NCBI GenBank assembly: GCA_014649555.1
Contig: BMTG01000005.1
Location: forward strand, 124,001 to 188,000
Source: Streptomyces globisporus
GTDB taxonomy: Bacteria; Actinomycetota; Actinomycetes; Streptomycetales; Streptomycetaceae
Length of the DNA: 64,000 bases
Direction of reading: 5' to 3'
Numbering within the stretch: position 1 is the first letter of the stretch; each line of letters opens with the position of its first letter. Position numbers and translations under genes: made by a program. The notes under the pieces were generated by a model, which did not search any database, was not told the origin of the DNA, and saw only the letters and a program-made list of their open reading frames with translations. Shown piece by piece: positions 41,363 to 50,070 of the stretch.

Positions 41363-43432
41363 TCACACGCCGATGTCGCGCCCGTCCTTGCGCCAGACGG
41401 CGACGACCGAGGGGCGGACGATCTTGCCCGGTCCGTCGGGCCAGACGCTCGCCGGCTTCTCGACGGAGGCCCCGTCGATCTCCCCCGGGTGCTGGACCGC
41501 CACCAGGACCCGGCGGTCCTGGATGACCGGGCCGCAGGTCTCGGCCCCGGTCGGGACGGTGAGGAACTGCTTCAGCTCACCGCGCCGGTCGCCGTGGGTG
41601 GCCACGCCGAACAGCCCGTCGTGCGAGCCGAGCGCGTTGCCGTCCGTGGAGATCCACAGATTGCCGTGGGCGTCGAACGCCACGTTGTCCGGGCAGGAGA
41701 TGGGGCTGACGCTCGACTTGGGGAAGCCGGCGAAGTACGTCGCCGGGTCGTCCGGGTCGCCCGCCACGAGGAACAGCCGCCAGGCGAAGCCGTCGCTCGT
41801 CGGATCGTCCCAGTTCTCCGCGAGCTCCAGGATCTGCCCGTGCTTGTTGGCGTTGCGCGGGTTCGCCTCGTCCGCGCCGGGCTTGCCCTCCTTGCCGCGG
41901 TCCGAGTTGTTGGTGAGCGCCACGTAGACCCGGCCGGTGCGCGGCGAGGGCTCGACGTCCTCGGGGCGGTCCATCTTGGTCGCGCCGACCTTGTCACCGG
42001 CGAGGCGCGTGTAGACGTACACCTCCTCGGCGGTCATGCCGGGGACGTGCGAGGTGGTGCCGGTGGCCAGCGGGATCCAGACGCCGCTGCCGTCGAACTC
42101 CCCGTCGTTGGGCAGCTTTCCGGTGCCGTCGATCTCGTTGACCGGCGAGTCGCCGGTGAGCTTGGCGACGTACAGCGTGCCCTCGTCCAGCAGCGTCAGG
42201 TTGTGCTCGCGGGCGGCACGCGAGTTGCCCTTCTTCATGCGCTTGCTGGAGACGAACTTGTAGAGGTAGTCGAACTTCTCGTCGTCGCCCATGTAGACAA
42301 CCGGGCGGCCGTCGGAGGTGAGCCGGGGCTGCGCGGCCTCGTGCTTGAACCGGCCCAGCGCGGTCCGCTTGCGCGGGGTGGAGTCCGGGTCGTACGGGTC
42401 GAGTTCGACGACCCAGCCGAAGCGGTTGGCCTCGTTGGGCTCCTTCGCCAGGTCGAACCGCCGGTCGAACCGCTCCCACTTGCGCTCGGAGGCGCTCGTG
42501 CCGATCCCGTACCGCTTGTGCATGGCGGTCGTGCCGTTGGCGAAGTACTGGTTGAAGTTCTCCTCGCCGTGCAGCGTGGTGCCCCACGGAGTGGTGCCGC
42601 CCGCGCAGTTGTTGAGGGTGCCGAGCACCTTGCGGCCGGTGCGGTCGGCGGACGTACGCAGCAGGGTGCTCCCGGCGGCCGGGCCCGTCATACGGAACTC
42701 GCTGGTCGCGGTCAGCCGGCGGTTGAGCGGGTGCCGGTTGACCGGGCCCAGCTTGCCGGTGCGGTGCTCCTCCTGGACGACGACCACGGAGAGTCCGTGC
42801 GCCGCCCAGGCGATCTCCACCTGCTCGCGGGTCGGGTTGGCCGGATCGTAACCGCGGAACATGAGGATCTCGTCCGTGTACTCATGGTTCGCGACCATGA
42901 CCTGACGGCCTCGCTCGCCGCGCAGCGGGAGCAGGGAGAGGAAGTCGTTGTTGTAACCGAACTGGCCCGCCTGCGCCTTCGCCGTCTGCTTGTCCGGATC
43001 GAAGGCGGGAGCGCCGCGCAGGATCGGCTCGCCCCAGCGGATCACCACGTTCTGGGCGTACCCGTCGGGGACCGTGACCTTGTCGTCCTTGTTGGGCGCG
43101 ACCGGCGAGAACCGCAGGCCACGCGCGCCGGACGCCCCCGGTTTCTGGGGACGGCCCGGTTTGTTGCCGTGCCCGGCGAGCGCGGCGGCCTCGGCCTGCG
43201 GGGCGCTCGGGCCGGTCAACGCGGCGGTCCCGGCGGCGGTGGCGACGGTGACCACGGCGGCGGCGCGCATCATTGAGCGGCGCGACACGGCACCGGCGAT
43301 GATGTCGCCGGCGTACTCGTTGTCGCTGTTGTTGGGCGTCTCCTTGAAGCAGGCGTCCCCACAGCGGAAGCGGCAGGTCAGCGCGGAACGCCCACCGGGA
43401 TGCGAGCTGATGAACGGCAGCAGATTGCGCAC
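41363..43432 (-). CDS. PhoX-type secreted phosphatase (DUF839), Tat substrate
   Basis: The 689-residue protein has a Tat signal inside an N-terminal extension: SRRSMMRAAAVVTVATAAGTAAL with the Arg pair at 51-52. The mature part carries PhoX features such as LNNCAGGTTPWGTTLHGEENFNQYF, RFGWVVELDPYDPDSTPRKRTALGRFKHE, MDRPEDVEPSPRTGRVYVALTNN and ISCPDNVAFDAHGNLWISTDGN. The conserved Cys and Glu residues fit PhoX, which is calcium- and iron-dependent and frees phosphate from organic esters outside the cell. The GTG at 43432 follows GGAGGGAATCCAC. A PHO box upstream indicates PhoP control. Confidence 0.9.
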   Translation of the reverse strand: MRNLLPFISSHPGGRSALTCRFRCGDACFKETPNNSDNEYAGDIIAGAVSRRSMMRAAAVVTVATAAGTAALTGPSAPQAEAAALAGHGNKPGRPQKPGASGARGLRFSPVAPNKDDKVTVPDGYAQNVVIRWGEPILRGAPAFDPDKQTAKAQAGQFGYNNDFLSLLPLRGERGRQVMVANHEYTDEILMFRGYDPANPTREQVEIAWAAHGLSVVVVQEEHRTGKLGPVNRHPLNRRLTATSEFRMTGPAAGSTLLRTSADRTGRKVLGTLNNCAGGTTPWGTTLHGEENFNQYFANGTTAMHKRYGIGTSASERKWERFDRRFDLAKEPNEANRFGWVVELDPYDPDSTPRKRTALGRFKHEAAQPRLTSDGRPVVYMGDDEKFDYLYKFVSSKRMKKGNSRAAREHNLTLLDEGTLYVAKLTGDSPVNEIDGTGKLPNDGEFDGSGVWIPLATGTTSHVPGMTAEEVYVYTRLAGDKVGATKMDRPEDVEPSPRTGRVYVALTNNSDRGKEGKPGADEANPRNANKHGQILELAENWDDPTSDGFAWRLFLVAGDPDDPATYFAGFPKSSVSPISCPDNVAFDAHGNLWISTDGNALGSHDGLFGVATHGDRRGELKQFLTVPTGAETCGPVIQDRRVLVAVQHPGEIDGASVEKPASVWPDGPGKIVRPSVVAVWRKDGRDIGV

Positions 43433-43495
43433 GTGGATTCCCTCCGTCTGGTGTCGTGCGTGACGGTAGGTGCGCCTCCACCCGGTCCGAGGGAC

Positions 43496-43517
43496 TCCCG
43501 GTGAACGGCGGGTGAAG
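43496..43517 (-). promoter_or_regulatory. PHO box (PhoP binding site) upstream of the PhoX gene
   Basis: On the minus strand the sequence is CTTCACCCGCC followed at once by GTTCACCGGGA, two 11-base direct-repeat units with the conserved TTCACC core of the Streptomyces PHO box. It lies 64 bases upstream of the GTG start. It predicts induction by phosphate starvation through PhoR-PhoP. Confidence 0.72.
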
Positions 43518-43726
43518 TCCGGGCCACCGCTGTTCCTTTGAGGGCCGGCGGTGGACACCGCGGCGGACTCGGTCCGGGAACGGTTTCGGCTCGGTTGACG
43601 CAGGGGTGGGCCGCACCGGCGAACGGCCGGATCCGGCCGCTAACCTTACGTATCCGTCCTGACCAGGGATGAATTCGCCCCAGGTCGGACATTCCCCGCA
43701 CCCAACTCATGCGAAAGGCCTCGCCC

Positions 43727-45304
43727 ATGGGCATTCGGAGCTTGCTGCGTAAGGTGTTCGGCCGCACGGAGCAGGACGAGCCGACCACGGCCACCGTCCC
43801 GCCCCAGGCCGACCGCACTCAGCCCAAGGAGACGGAGCCGGAGACCACTTCGGCGGCCGAGCCGGCGGCGGAGCCGAAGGCGTCGATTCCGGCCCCGGCC
43901 TCGCCCTCGTCCCCCGTCGCCGGGCCCACGGACCGTGCCGGCTCGCCGGCCTCCGACCTGGTGGCGGAGGCCTTCGACAAGGCGGCCGCCGCGCCGGCGT
44001 CCCCGACCGTCCCCGCGCAGGGGTCGGCTCCCGAGGACGCCCTCGACGACGCTCCGGCAGACGCCCCGAAGGCGGAGAAGCACGAGGAGCCGGTGGCCGC
44101 CGAGCCGGTGGCCGTCGAGGAGCCCGTCAAGGCCGAGGCTCCCGAGTCGACGCCGGAGCCGATCACGATCGACCTCGACCTCGACGAGGCCGCGAAGGCC
44201 GCACCGGCTCAGGAGTCCACGCCCGCACCGGCAGAGGCCCCGGAGAGCGCCCCCGAGGTGCCCCAGGCCGCCGCCGAGGCCCCGAAGGCCACCGAGGCGC
44301 CCGGGACCTCCCGGGCCTCCGAGACGCCTGAGGCGCCCGAGGCCGCAGCGGCACCGGAGCCCGCAGAGGCCCCGGTCGTCGTAGAGACCCTGGAGCCCGC
44401 GGAGACCCCGGTCCTCGCAGAAACCCCCGCGCCCGCGAAGACCCCGGCGGTCGTGGAGACCCCGGCGGTCGTGGAGACCCCGGCGGTCGTGGAAACCCCT
44501 GCCGTCGCGGAGACCCCGGTGGCCCCCGCCGCACCCGAGCCGACGGCACCCGCCGCGGCGGAGGAGCCGGCCCCGGCCGCGTCGGAGCCCGCCCTGTCGG
44601 AGCCCGCCCCCGGCAAGCCCGCCACCACGCTCGCGCGGGTCAAGTCGCGCGCTCCGCAGCTCGCAGCCCCGTACAAGGCGGCGCAGGCGGCGCTCAAGGC
44701 GCACGGGCTGACCGGGCTCCGCGCCCGCGTCTACCTCGTGCTCGACCGCTCCGGCTCGATGCGGCCGTTCTACAAGGACGGCAGCGCCCAGCACCTGGGC
44801 GACCGGACGCTCGCGCTCGCCGCGCACCTCGACGAGGACCCCACCGTGCAGGTCGTCTTCTTCTCGACGGACATCGACGGCACCGGCTCCCTGGAGCTCT
44901 CCGGCCACGAGGGCCGCGTCGACGAGCTCAACGCGGGCCTCGGGCGACTGGGCCGGACGCACTACCACCGCGCGGTCGAGGAGGTCGTCGCGGACTACGA
45001 GAAGGCGGAGGCCACCGGTCCGGCTCTCGTGATCTTCCAGACGGACGGTCCGCCGGACGCCAAGCAGGCCGCCCGGCAGGCCCTCACGGACGCGGCGCGG
45101 CTGCCGCTGTTCTTCCAGTTCGTCGCCTTCGGCGAGCAGGACGCGAAGGGCTTCGACTTCCTGCGGAAGCTCGACGCGCCGAACGCCGGGTTCTTCCACG
45201 CCGGGCCGGCCCCCCGTGAGATCGCGGACGCCGAGCTCTACCGGGAGATCCTCGCCGGGCTGCCGGACTGGACCGCCGCGCGCGAGGCCGGCTCCGGGGC
45301 CTGA
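43727..45304 (+). CDS. vWA-domain protein (TerF/TerY-like) with long disordered N-terminus
   Basis: The 525-residue protein starts with a short basic helix ([13 protein letters not shown]). About 290 residues of Pro/Ala/Glu-rich disordered sequence follow, with repeated TPAVVE units, and then a C-terminal von Willebrand A domain from about residue 325. The metal site DRSGS is at residues 340-344 (LVLDRSGSM), with [17 protein letters not shown] as the later motif. The domain resembles the Ter-system vWA proteins, which work with TerD/TerB. The ATG at 43727 follows GAAAGGCCTCGCCC. Its 3' end overlaps the convergent histidine kinase gene by 67 bases. Confidence 0.9.
   Translation: MGIRSLLRKVFGRTEQDEPTTATVPPQADRTQPKETEPETTSAAEPAAEPKASIPAPASPSSPVAGPTDRAGSPASDLVAEAFDKAAAAPASPTVPAQGSAPEDALDDAPADAPKAEKHEEPVAAEPVAVEEPVKAEAPESTPEPITIDLDLDEAAKAAPAQESTPAPAEAPESAPEVPQAAAEAPKATEAPGTSRASETPEAPEAAAAPEPAEAPVVVETLEPAETPVLAETPAPAKTPAVVETPAVVETPAVVETPAVAETPVAPAAPEPTAPAAAEEPAPAASEPALSEPAPGKPATTLARVKSRAPQLAAPYKAAQAALKAHGLTGLRARVYLVLDRSGSMRPFYKDGSAQHLGDRTLALAAHLDEDPTVQVVFFSTDIDGTGSLELSGHEGRVDELNAGLGRLGRTHYHRAVEEVVADYEKAEATGPALVIFQTDGPPDAKQAARQALTDAARLPLFFQFVAFGEQDAKGFDFLRKLDAPNAGFFHAGPAPREIADAELYREILAGLPDWTAAREAGSGA
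44437..44519 (+). repeat. 18-bp in-frame tandem repeat in the vWA gene
   Basis: The unit CCGGCGGTCGTGGAGACC, encoding PAVVET, is repeated about four times with small variants (the last reads PAVAET). Related PVLAET and PAPAKT units precede it. The length of the disordered linker can vary by unit copy number without breaking the frame. Confidence 0.85.
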
Positions 45305-46509
45305 TCGACCGGCAGTCGTACGGTCACGGCGAGACCGCCGCCCTCCGGGCCCGGTACCGCCGTGACCGTTCCGCCGTGGGCCACCGCGATCGACCGGACG
45401 ATCGACAGGCCGAGGCCCGACCCCGGGCCCATCCGGTCCCGGCCCTCGCCCCGCCGGAACGGTTCGAAGAACCCCGCGACATCGGCCTCGGAGACCACCG
45501 GCCCGGTGTTGCGCACCAAAAGGGCCCCCTCCTTGCTCAGCGCGACCTGCACCGAGCCGCCCGGCACGTTGTACGTGACCGCGTTGGCCAGCAGGTTCGC
45601 CACCAGCTGGGCGAGCAGCAGCCGGTTGCCGCGCACGGAACAGGCGGCCACCGAGACGTTCACCTCCGGGCCTCCGCCGCCGGCGCCCTCACTCCGTGCC
45701 GCCGGATACCGGGCCGTTTCCTCCCTGACCACGTGGTCGAGGCGGACCACCTCGCGCTCGTCCGTGGCCAGGCCCCGTTCGCTGCGGGCCAGCACGAGCA
45801 GCCCCTCGATGAGGCGCTCGCTGCGCCGGTTGGTGTCCAGCAGGGTCTGCCGGGTGCGCACGAGGTCCTCGGGGGACGGGTCGTCCAGGCCGATCTGGAT
45901 CGCGGCGCGCTGGGTGGCCAGCGGGGTCCGCAGCTCGTGCGAGGCGTTCGCGATGAATCTCCGCTGGCTGTCGAACGCCTTCTCCAGACGGCCCAGCAGC
46001 GCGTCCAGCGTCTCGCCCAGTTCCTTCAGCTCGTCGTCAGGGCCGCTCGACGCGATTCGCTCGTGCAGGGTCTTCTCGGAGAGTCGGCGGGCCTTCGCGG
46101 TCATCGCGTGGACAGGCCGCAGGACCCGGCCCGCTATCCACCAGCCGACCCCGACCGCGCCCGCCGTCATCACGAGCAGCGCGGCGAACGACCAGTTCAG
46201 GAGCTGCTTGCCCGCCGCGTCGCTGACATGGTCGGTGAGTTCGTAGGCGGTGGGCGATCCGGTGGAGCTGCGGGCGATGAAGGGGCCGTTCACGGTGTAC
46301 CCGGGCGGCACGACGACCACAGCCGTGGAGGCGATGGCCCGCGCCTCGGTCTCCGTACCGGCGCGGGAGGCCAGGTTGACGGTGGCCAGCAGCGCGGTGC
46401 CGAGCACCAGGAAGACACCGCCGTACACGAGGGCGATACGGGTGCGGATCGTCGAGTGCGGCAGCTTCGAGGCGTCCGCCAGCCGCCGCAGCGGGGACGG
46501 CCGCTTCAC
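45238..46509 (-). CDS. Sensor histidine kinase (OmpR-type two-component system)
   Basis: The 423-residue protein has two membrane segments: about 24-46 ([24 protein letters not shown]), then a short outside loop, and about 105-128 ([25 protein letters not shown]). HAMP follows ([25 protein letters not shown]), then the phospho-accepting H box [17 protein letters not shown], the N box [14 protein letters not shown] and the G box [18 protein letters not shown]. The GTG start at 46509 overlaps the response regulator's TGA (GTGA), so the two are coupled. The 3' end overlaps the convergent vWA gene. The signal sensed is unknown. Confidence 0.95.
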   Translation of the reverse strand: MKRPSPLRRLADASKLPHSTIRTRIALVYGGVFLVLGTALLATVNLASRAGTETEARAIASTAVVVVPPGYTVNGPFIARSSTGSPTAYELTDHVSDAAGKQLLNWSFAALLVMTAGAVGVGWWIAGRVLRPVHAMTAKARRLSEKTLHERIASSGPDDELKELGETLDALLGRLEKAFDSQRRFIANASHELRTPLATQRAAIQIGLDDPSPEDLVRTRQTLLDTNRRSERLIEGLLVLARSERGLATDEREVVRLDHVVREETARYPAARSEGAGGGGPEVNVSVAACSVRGNRLLLAQLVANLLANAVTYNVPGGSVQVALSKEGALLVRNTGPVVSEADVAGFFEPFRRGEGRDRMGPGSGLGLSIVRSIAVAHGGTVTAVPGPEGGGLAVTVRLPVDQAPEPASRAAVQSGSPARISR

Positions 46510-47159
46510 AGGGCGTACCCGACGCCCTGCACGGTGCGGATCAGCGCGGGCTCGCCGAGCTTGGCGCGGAGCTTGCTCATGCAGACGCGCACGGCACCGG
46601 TGAACGGGTCGGCGTTGGCGTCCCAGGCCCGCTCCAGCAGTTCCTCCGCGCTGACCGTGCCGCCGTCGGCCTCCAGGAGCAGTTGCAGCACGGTGAACTC
46701 CTTCGGGGAGAGGTCCAGGTCCCGGCCGTCGCGGAGCGCCGAGCGCCGTACGGTGTCGAGCCGGATGCCGTGCCGTTCCAGCTGGGGCGGTACGGGGCGG
46801 GCGCTGCGCCGGCGCAGGGCGCGTACCCGGGAGACCAGTTCGGGGAACTCGAACGGCTTGGCCACGTAGTCGTCGGCCCCCAGGTCGAGCCCGGCGACCC
46901 GGTCCTCCATGGTTCCGGAGGCGGTGAGCATCAGGATCCGGGTGCGGGAGCCGGAGGCGACGAGCCGGCGGGCCACGTCGTCGCCGTGGACCCGGGGGAG
47001 GTCGCGGTCGAGGACGACGACGTCGTAGTCGTGGAGGCCGAGATAGGCGAGGGCCGCGTCCCCGCTGTACACGGTGTCGACGGCGAATCCGGCCCGGCGC
47101 AATCCGGTGGCGACCAGCTCCGCGAGGATCTCCTCGTCCTCGGCGACCAGTACCCGCAT
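46506..47159 (-). CDS. Response regulator, OmpR family
   Basis: The 217-residue protein has a receiver domain (MRVLVAEDEEILAELVATGLRRAG; phospho-acceptor Asp in VVVLDRDLPRVHG, then LTASGTMEDRVAGLDLGADDYVAKPF). A winged-helix output domain follows (LDLSPKEFTVLQLLLEADGGTVSAEELLERAWD to [25 protein letters not shown]). It is first in the pair and the kinase follows with a 4-base overlap. Upstream is the metG promoter region in the opposite direction. Confidence 0.96.
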   Translation of the reverse strand: MRVLVAEDEEILAELVATGLRRAGFAVDTVYSGDAALAYLGLHDYDVVVLDRDLPRVHGDDVARRLVASGSRTRILMLTASGTMEDRVAGLDLGADDYVAKPFEFPELVSRVRALRRRSARPVPPQLERHGIRLDTVRRSALRDGRDLDLSPKEFTVLQLLLEADGGTVSAEELLERAWDANADPFTGAVRVCMSKLRAKLGEPALIRTVQGVGYAL

Positions 47160-47328
47160 CGTGATGTCCCCTGCCTCGTGCACGCTTGTCCGCTCCCTCC
47201 CAGGATGCGACTTTCCTACGGGAACCATTACGTGAGGGGATGTTTCGCAAAGCTCTCCACCGGAGGGCCTTCCTCCGTCCGCGCGCCGGCCGCCGTTTAT
47301 CGATGTGAGTGGATCTTGATCGGGCCGT

Positions 47329-47334
47329 TAGGAT
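47329..47334 (+). promoter_or_regulatory. Candidate -10 box for a leaderless metG mRNA
   Basis: TAGGAT ends 7 bases before the metG ATG, and no ribosome-binding site lies between them. Transcription would start at or next to the A of ATG, giving a leaderless mRNA, which is common in Streptomyces. No clear -35 box is visible at the usual distance. Confidence 0.5.
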
Positions 47335-47341
47335 TTCGACC

Positions 47342-48955
47342 ATGGCGGCCACTGGATCCGAGAAGCAGGGGGCGACGGCGTACTACGTCTCGACCCCCAT
47401 TTACTACGTCAACGACGCTCCTCACCTGGGCCACGCCTACACGACCGTCGCAGGCGACGTGCTCACGCGCTGGCACCGCCAGCGCGGCGAGAAGGTGTGG
47501 TACCTCACCGGCACGGACGAGCACGGTCAGAAGATCATGCGCACGGCCGAGGCGAACGACGTGACTCCGCAGGCCTGGGCGGACAAGCTCGTCGAGGAGG
47601 CGTGGAAGCCCCTCTGGGAGCACCTCAACATCGCGAACGACGACTTCATCCGGACGACGGAGAAGCGGCACACCGACCGGGTGCAGGAGTTCGTGCAGGA
47701 CCTGTACGACAAGGGCGAGATCTACAAGGGCGGGTACGAGGGCCCGTACTGCGTGGGCTGCGAGGAGTACAAGCTCCCCGGCGATCTGATCGACGGCGAG
47801 GGCGAGTTCGCCGGGCAGAAGCTCTGCCCGATCCACAAGAAGCCGGTGGAACTCCTCAAGGAGGAGAACTACTTCTTCAAGCTCAGCGAGTACGGCCCGA
47901 AGCTGCTGGAGTTCTACGCGGCGAACCCGGACTTCATCCAGCCCGAGTCGGCGCGCAACGAGGTCGTGAACTTCGTCGAGCAGGGTCTCCAGGACCTGTC
48001 GATCTCGCGCTCGACGTTCGACTGGGGCGTCCCGGTGCCGTGGGACGACAAGCACGTCATCTACGTGTGGGTCGACGCCCTGCTCAACTACGCGACGGCG
48101 GTCGGCTACGGCGCCAACCAGGAGAAGTTCGACAGTACGTTCCCGGCGAACGTGCACCTGATCGGCAAGGACATCCTCCGCTTCCACTCGGTGATCTGGC
48201 CCGCGATGCTGATGGCGCAGGGGCTGCCGCTGCCGGGCAAGGTCGTCGCCAACGGCTGGCTGATGGTCGGCGGCGAGAAGATGTCCAAGTCGAACCTGAC
48301 CGGCATCAAGCCGCAGGACCTGACCTCGCACTTCGGCGTGGACGCGTACCGCTGGTACTTCCTGCGGGCCATCTCCTACGGCAGCGACGGGTCGTTCTCC
48401 TGGGAGGACTTCTCCGCCCGCTACACCTCCGAACTGGCCAACGACTACGGCAACCTCGCCTCGCGCGTGGCGGCGATGGTCGGCAAGTACTTCGGCGGGG
48501 CGCTGCCGGAGGACACGGCCGCCGGTGACGCCGAGCAGGCCGTGCGGGACGGCCTGGCGAAGGCCGTGGCGACGGCCGACCGGAAGATCGGCGAGGAGCT
48601 GGACTTCCAGGGCGGCATCCTGGCGATCTTCGACTTCGTGAAGCAGGTCAACGGCTACATCACGGAGCAGGAGCCGTGGAAGGTGGCCAAGGACACCACC
48701 CCGGAGGGCCAGGCCCGCCTGGCGACCATCCTCTACACGGCCGCCGAGTCGCTGCGCGGGGTCGCGGTACTGCTCAACTCCGTGATGCCGGAGACCTCGC
48801 AGAAGCTCTGGGAGTCCCTGGGCGCCGAGGAGTCCCTGGGCGCCCTGGCCGACCAGAAGGTCCAGGACGCGGGCGCGTGGGGCATCCTGCCCGCGGGCGC
48901 GACGGTGACGAAGGGCGCGGTGCTGTTCCCCCGCCTGGAGGAGAAGCCGGCGTAA
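47342..48955 (+). CDS. metG: Methionyl-tRNA synthetase
   Basis: The 537-residue class I enzyme has YYVNDAPHLGHAYTT with the HIGH-type motif at residues 28-31, the zinc-region Cys residues in GPYCVGCEEYKLPGDL and KLCPIHKKPVE, WVDALLNYATA, and KMSKS at 313-317. The C-terminal anticodon-binding helices run to residue 537, and no EMAP/tRNA-binding extension is present. The ATG at 47342 seems leaderless. A possible GTG 33 bases upstream also lacks a ribosome-binding site. The gene is followed by a strong terminator. Confidence 0.97.
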   Translation: MAATGSEKQGATAYYVSTPIYYVNDAPHLGHAYTTVAGDVLTRWHRQRGEKVWYLTGTDEHGQKIMRTAEANDVTPQAWADKLVEEAWKPLWEHLNIANDDFIRTTEKRHTDRVQEFVQDLYDKGEIYKGGYEGPYCVGCEEYKLPGDLIDGEGEFAGQKLCPIHKKPVELLKEENYFFKLSEYGPKLLEFYAANPDFIQPESARNEVVNFVEQGLQDLSISRSTFDWGVPVPWDDKHVIYVWVDALLNYATAVGYGANQEKFDSTFPANVHLIGKDILRFHSVIWPAMLMAQGLPLPGKVVANGWLMVGGEKMSKSNLTGIKPQDLTSHFGVDAYRWYFLRAISYGSDGSFSWEDFSARYTSELANDYGNLASRVAAMVGKYFGGALPEDTAAGDAEQAVRDGLAKAVATADRKIGEELDFQGGILAIFDFVKQVNGYITEQEPWKVAKDTTPEGQARLATILYTAAESLRGVAVLLNSVMPETSQKLWESLGAEESLGALADQKVQDAGAWGILPAGATVTKGAVLFPRLEEKPA

Positions 48956-48974
48956 CGCCTCCGTACGCACGCCG

Positions 48975-49009
48975 GGAGCCCGGGACCGTCAACAGCGGTC
49001 CCGGGCTCC
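48975..49009 (+). terminator. Terminator after metG
   Basis: A 14-bp perfect stem (GGAGCCCGGGACCG with its complement) encloses the 7-base loop TCAACAG, starting 20 bases after the metG stop. It can serve the convergent L,D-transpeptidase gene as well. Confidence 0.88.
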
Positions 49010-49041
49010 TCGCGTTCCTCCCCCCTGCTCACCGGCTTCCC

Positions 49042-49833
49042 TCATCGCGCCAGCGACTCCGCATCCCCCATCACGATCACCGGGTTCATCGCGGGGTCCA
49101 GGGTGCGCAGGAGTTCCTCCATGCGCTCCTCGGGGACGGAGACGCAGCCCTGGGTCGGGCCGTCGTGGTCGACGTGGATCCAGATGCCGCCGCCGCGTTC
49201 GAGGCCGAGCGGGCGGGTGCGGTTGAGGGGGCTGACGCCCTCGGTGCGGTTGTAGTTGATCGCGACGACGTAGTCGAAGGAGCCCTCCAGCGGCTCGCCG
49301 AAGAAGCCCTCGCCGTCCACCGCGAACCGGGGGTGCTCGTCGTACGGCAGCAGCGCCCCGGGGTCGGGGAGCCGGCCGCCCGCGTCGGTGAGGGTGTAGA
49401 CGCCCGTGGGTGATCTCCGGTCGCCCGCCACGTGGTGGTCCGTCCAGCCCTCCATGCCGTTGTGCGCCGGCCAGGGCCCCGCGACCGGCGCCCAGCCCTG
49501 TGCCGGATCCGCGCGGCCGTACAGGACCGCGCTGGAGCGGTAGGAGTCGGCCTCCTCGCCGGTGACCACGAATGCCTGCCGGGCCTCGTCGGGGATCTGG
49601 GCCAGGGTCTCCGGTCCCAGGCCCGGGATCTCGGCGGGGCTCGGGGCGGGCACCGGGCTGGGGGAGGACCGGAGCGCGGACGCGGCGTCGGACTGCGGGC
49701 CCGCGGCCCCCTGCCCCGGAACGCCGACCGGGGCTTTCTCCGGAGCGGCGCCGGAGGAGCAGCCGGTGAGCAGCAGGGCCAGGGCGAGGAGCGGTGCGGC
49801 GAGCAGGGCGGGTGGGCGGCGGGGGAGGGACAC
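49042..49833 (-). CDS. L,D-transpeptidase-like (YkuD) lipoprotein
   Basis: The 263-residue precursor has a lipoprotein signal (LLAAPLLALALLLTGCSS, with the lipidated Cys about residue 25), a disordered linker with SSPSPVPAPSPAEIPG, and a YkuD catalytic domain. The active site reads HVDHDGPTQGCVSVPEE, the His...Ser/Gly-Cys-Val pattern of these enzymes. RRSPTGVYTLTDAGGRLPDPG is also typical. Such proteins cross-link peptidoglycan or attach proteins to it outside the membrane. The GTG start at 49833 follows CGAGGAGCCCACC. Confidence 0.9.
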   Translation of the reverse strand: MSLPRRPPALLAAPLLALALLLTGCSSGAAPEKAPVGVPGQGAAGPQSDAASALRSSPSPVPAPSPAEIPGLGPETLAQIPDEARQAFVVTGEEADSYRSSAVLYGRADPAQGWAPVAGPWPAHNGMEGWTDHHVAGDRRSPTGVYTLTDAGGRLPDPGALLPYDEHPRFAVDGEGFFGEPLEGSFDYVVAINYNRTEGVSPLNRTRPLGLERGGGIWIHVDHDGPTQGCVSVPEERMEELLRTLDPAMNPVIVMGDAESLAR

Positions 49834-50002
49834 GGCGGTGGGCTCCTCGGATGGCGGCGGGCGGCGCTACGCGGCAGGACGGGCGGCGAGAGGGGTGTCT
49901 CGGTGCCAGTCTTTGCCGGGCCCGCCCCGGCCGAACCCGAACCGGGGCCATCCGGCTGTACCGCGTCGCCCGGCCGTCACCGACGCTCGCGGGTATGCAA
50001 CG

Positions 50003-50036
50003 AAACAGCCCCCGATCGGGTGATCGGGGGCTGTTT
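50003..50036 (-). terminator. Terminator after aspS
   Basis: A 15-bp perfect stem (AAACAGCCCCCGATC with its complement) with the loop GGGT lies 35 bases downstream of the aspS stop. It overlaps the first five bases of the parS site at 50032. Confidence 0.85.
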
Positions 50037-50047
50037 CACGTGAAACA
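50032..50047. promoter_or_regulatory. parS: parS site (ParB binding), perfect
   Basis: TGTTTCACGTGAAACA matches the Streptomyces consensus exactly. It lies 23 bases beyond the aspS stop codon and overlaps the terminator hairpin, so ParB binding and termination share the same DNA. Confidence 0.95.
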
Positions 50048-50070
50048 TCCGCAGGGCGGGACCGTACGGA

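Noticed and set aside
47218-47341. T-box riboswitch before metG.
   Set aside because: No T-box sequence or specifier stem is visible, and the -10 box next to the ATG leaves no room for a leader.
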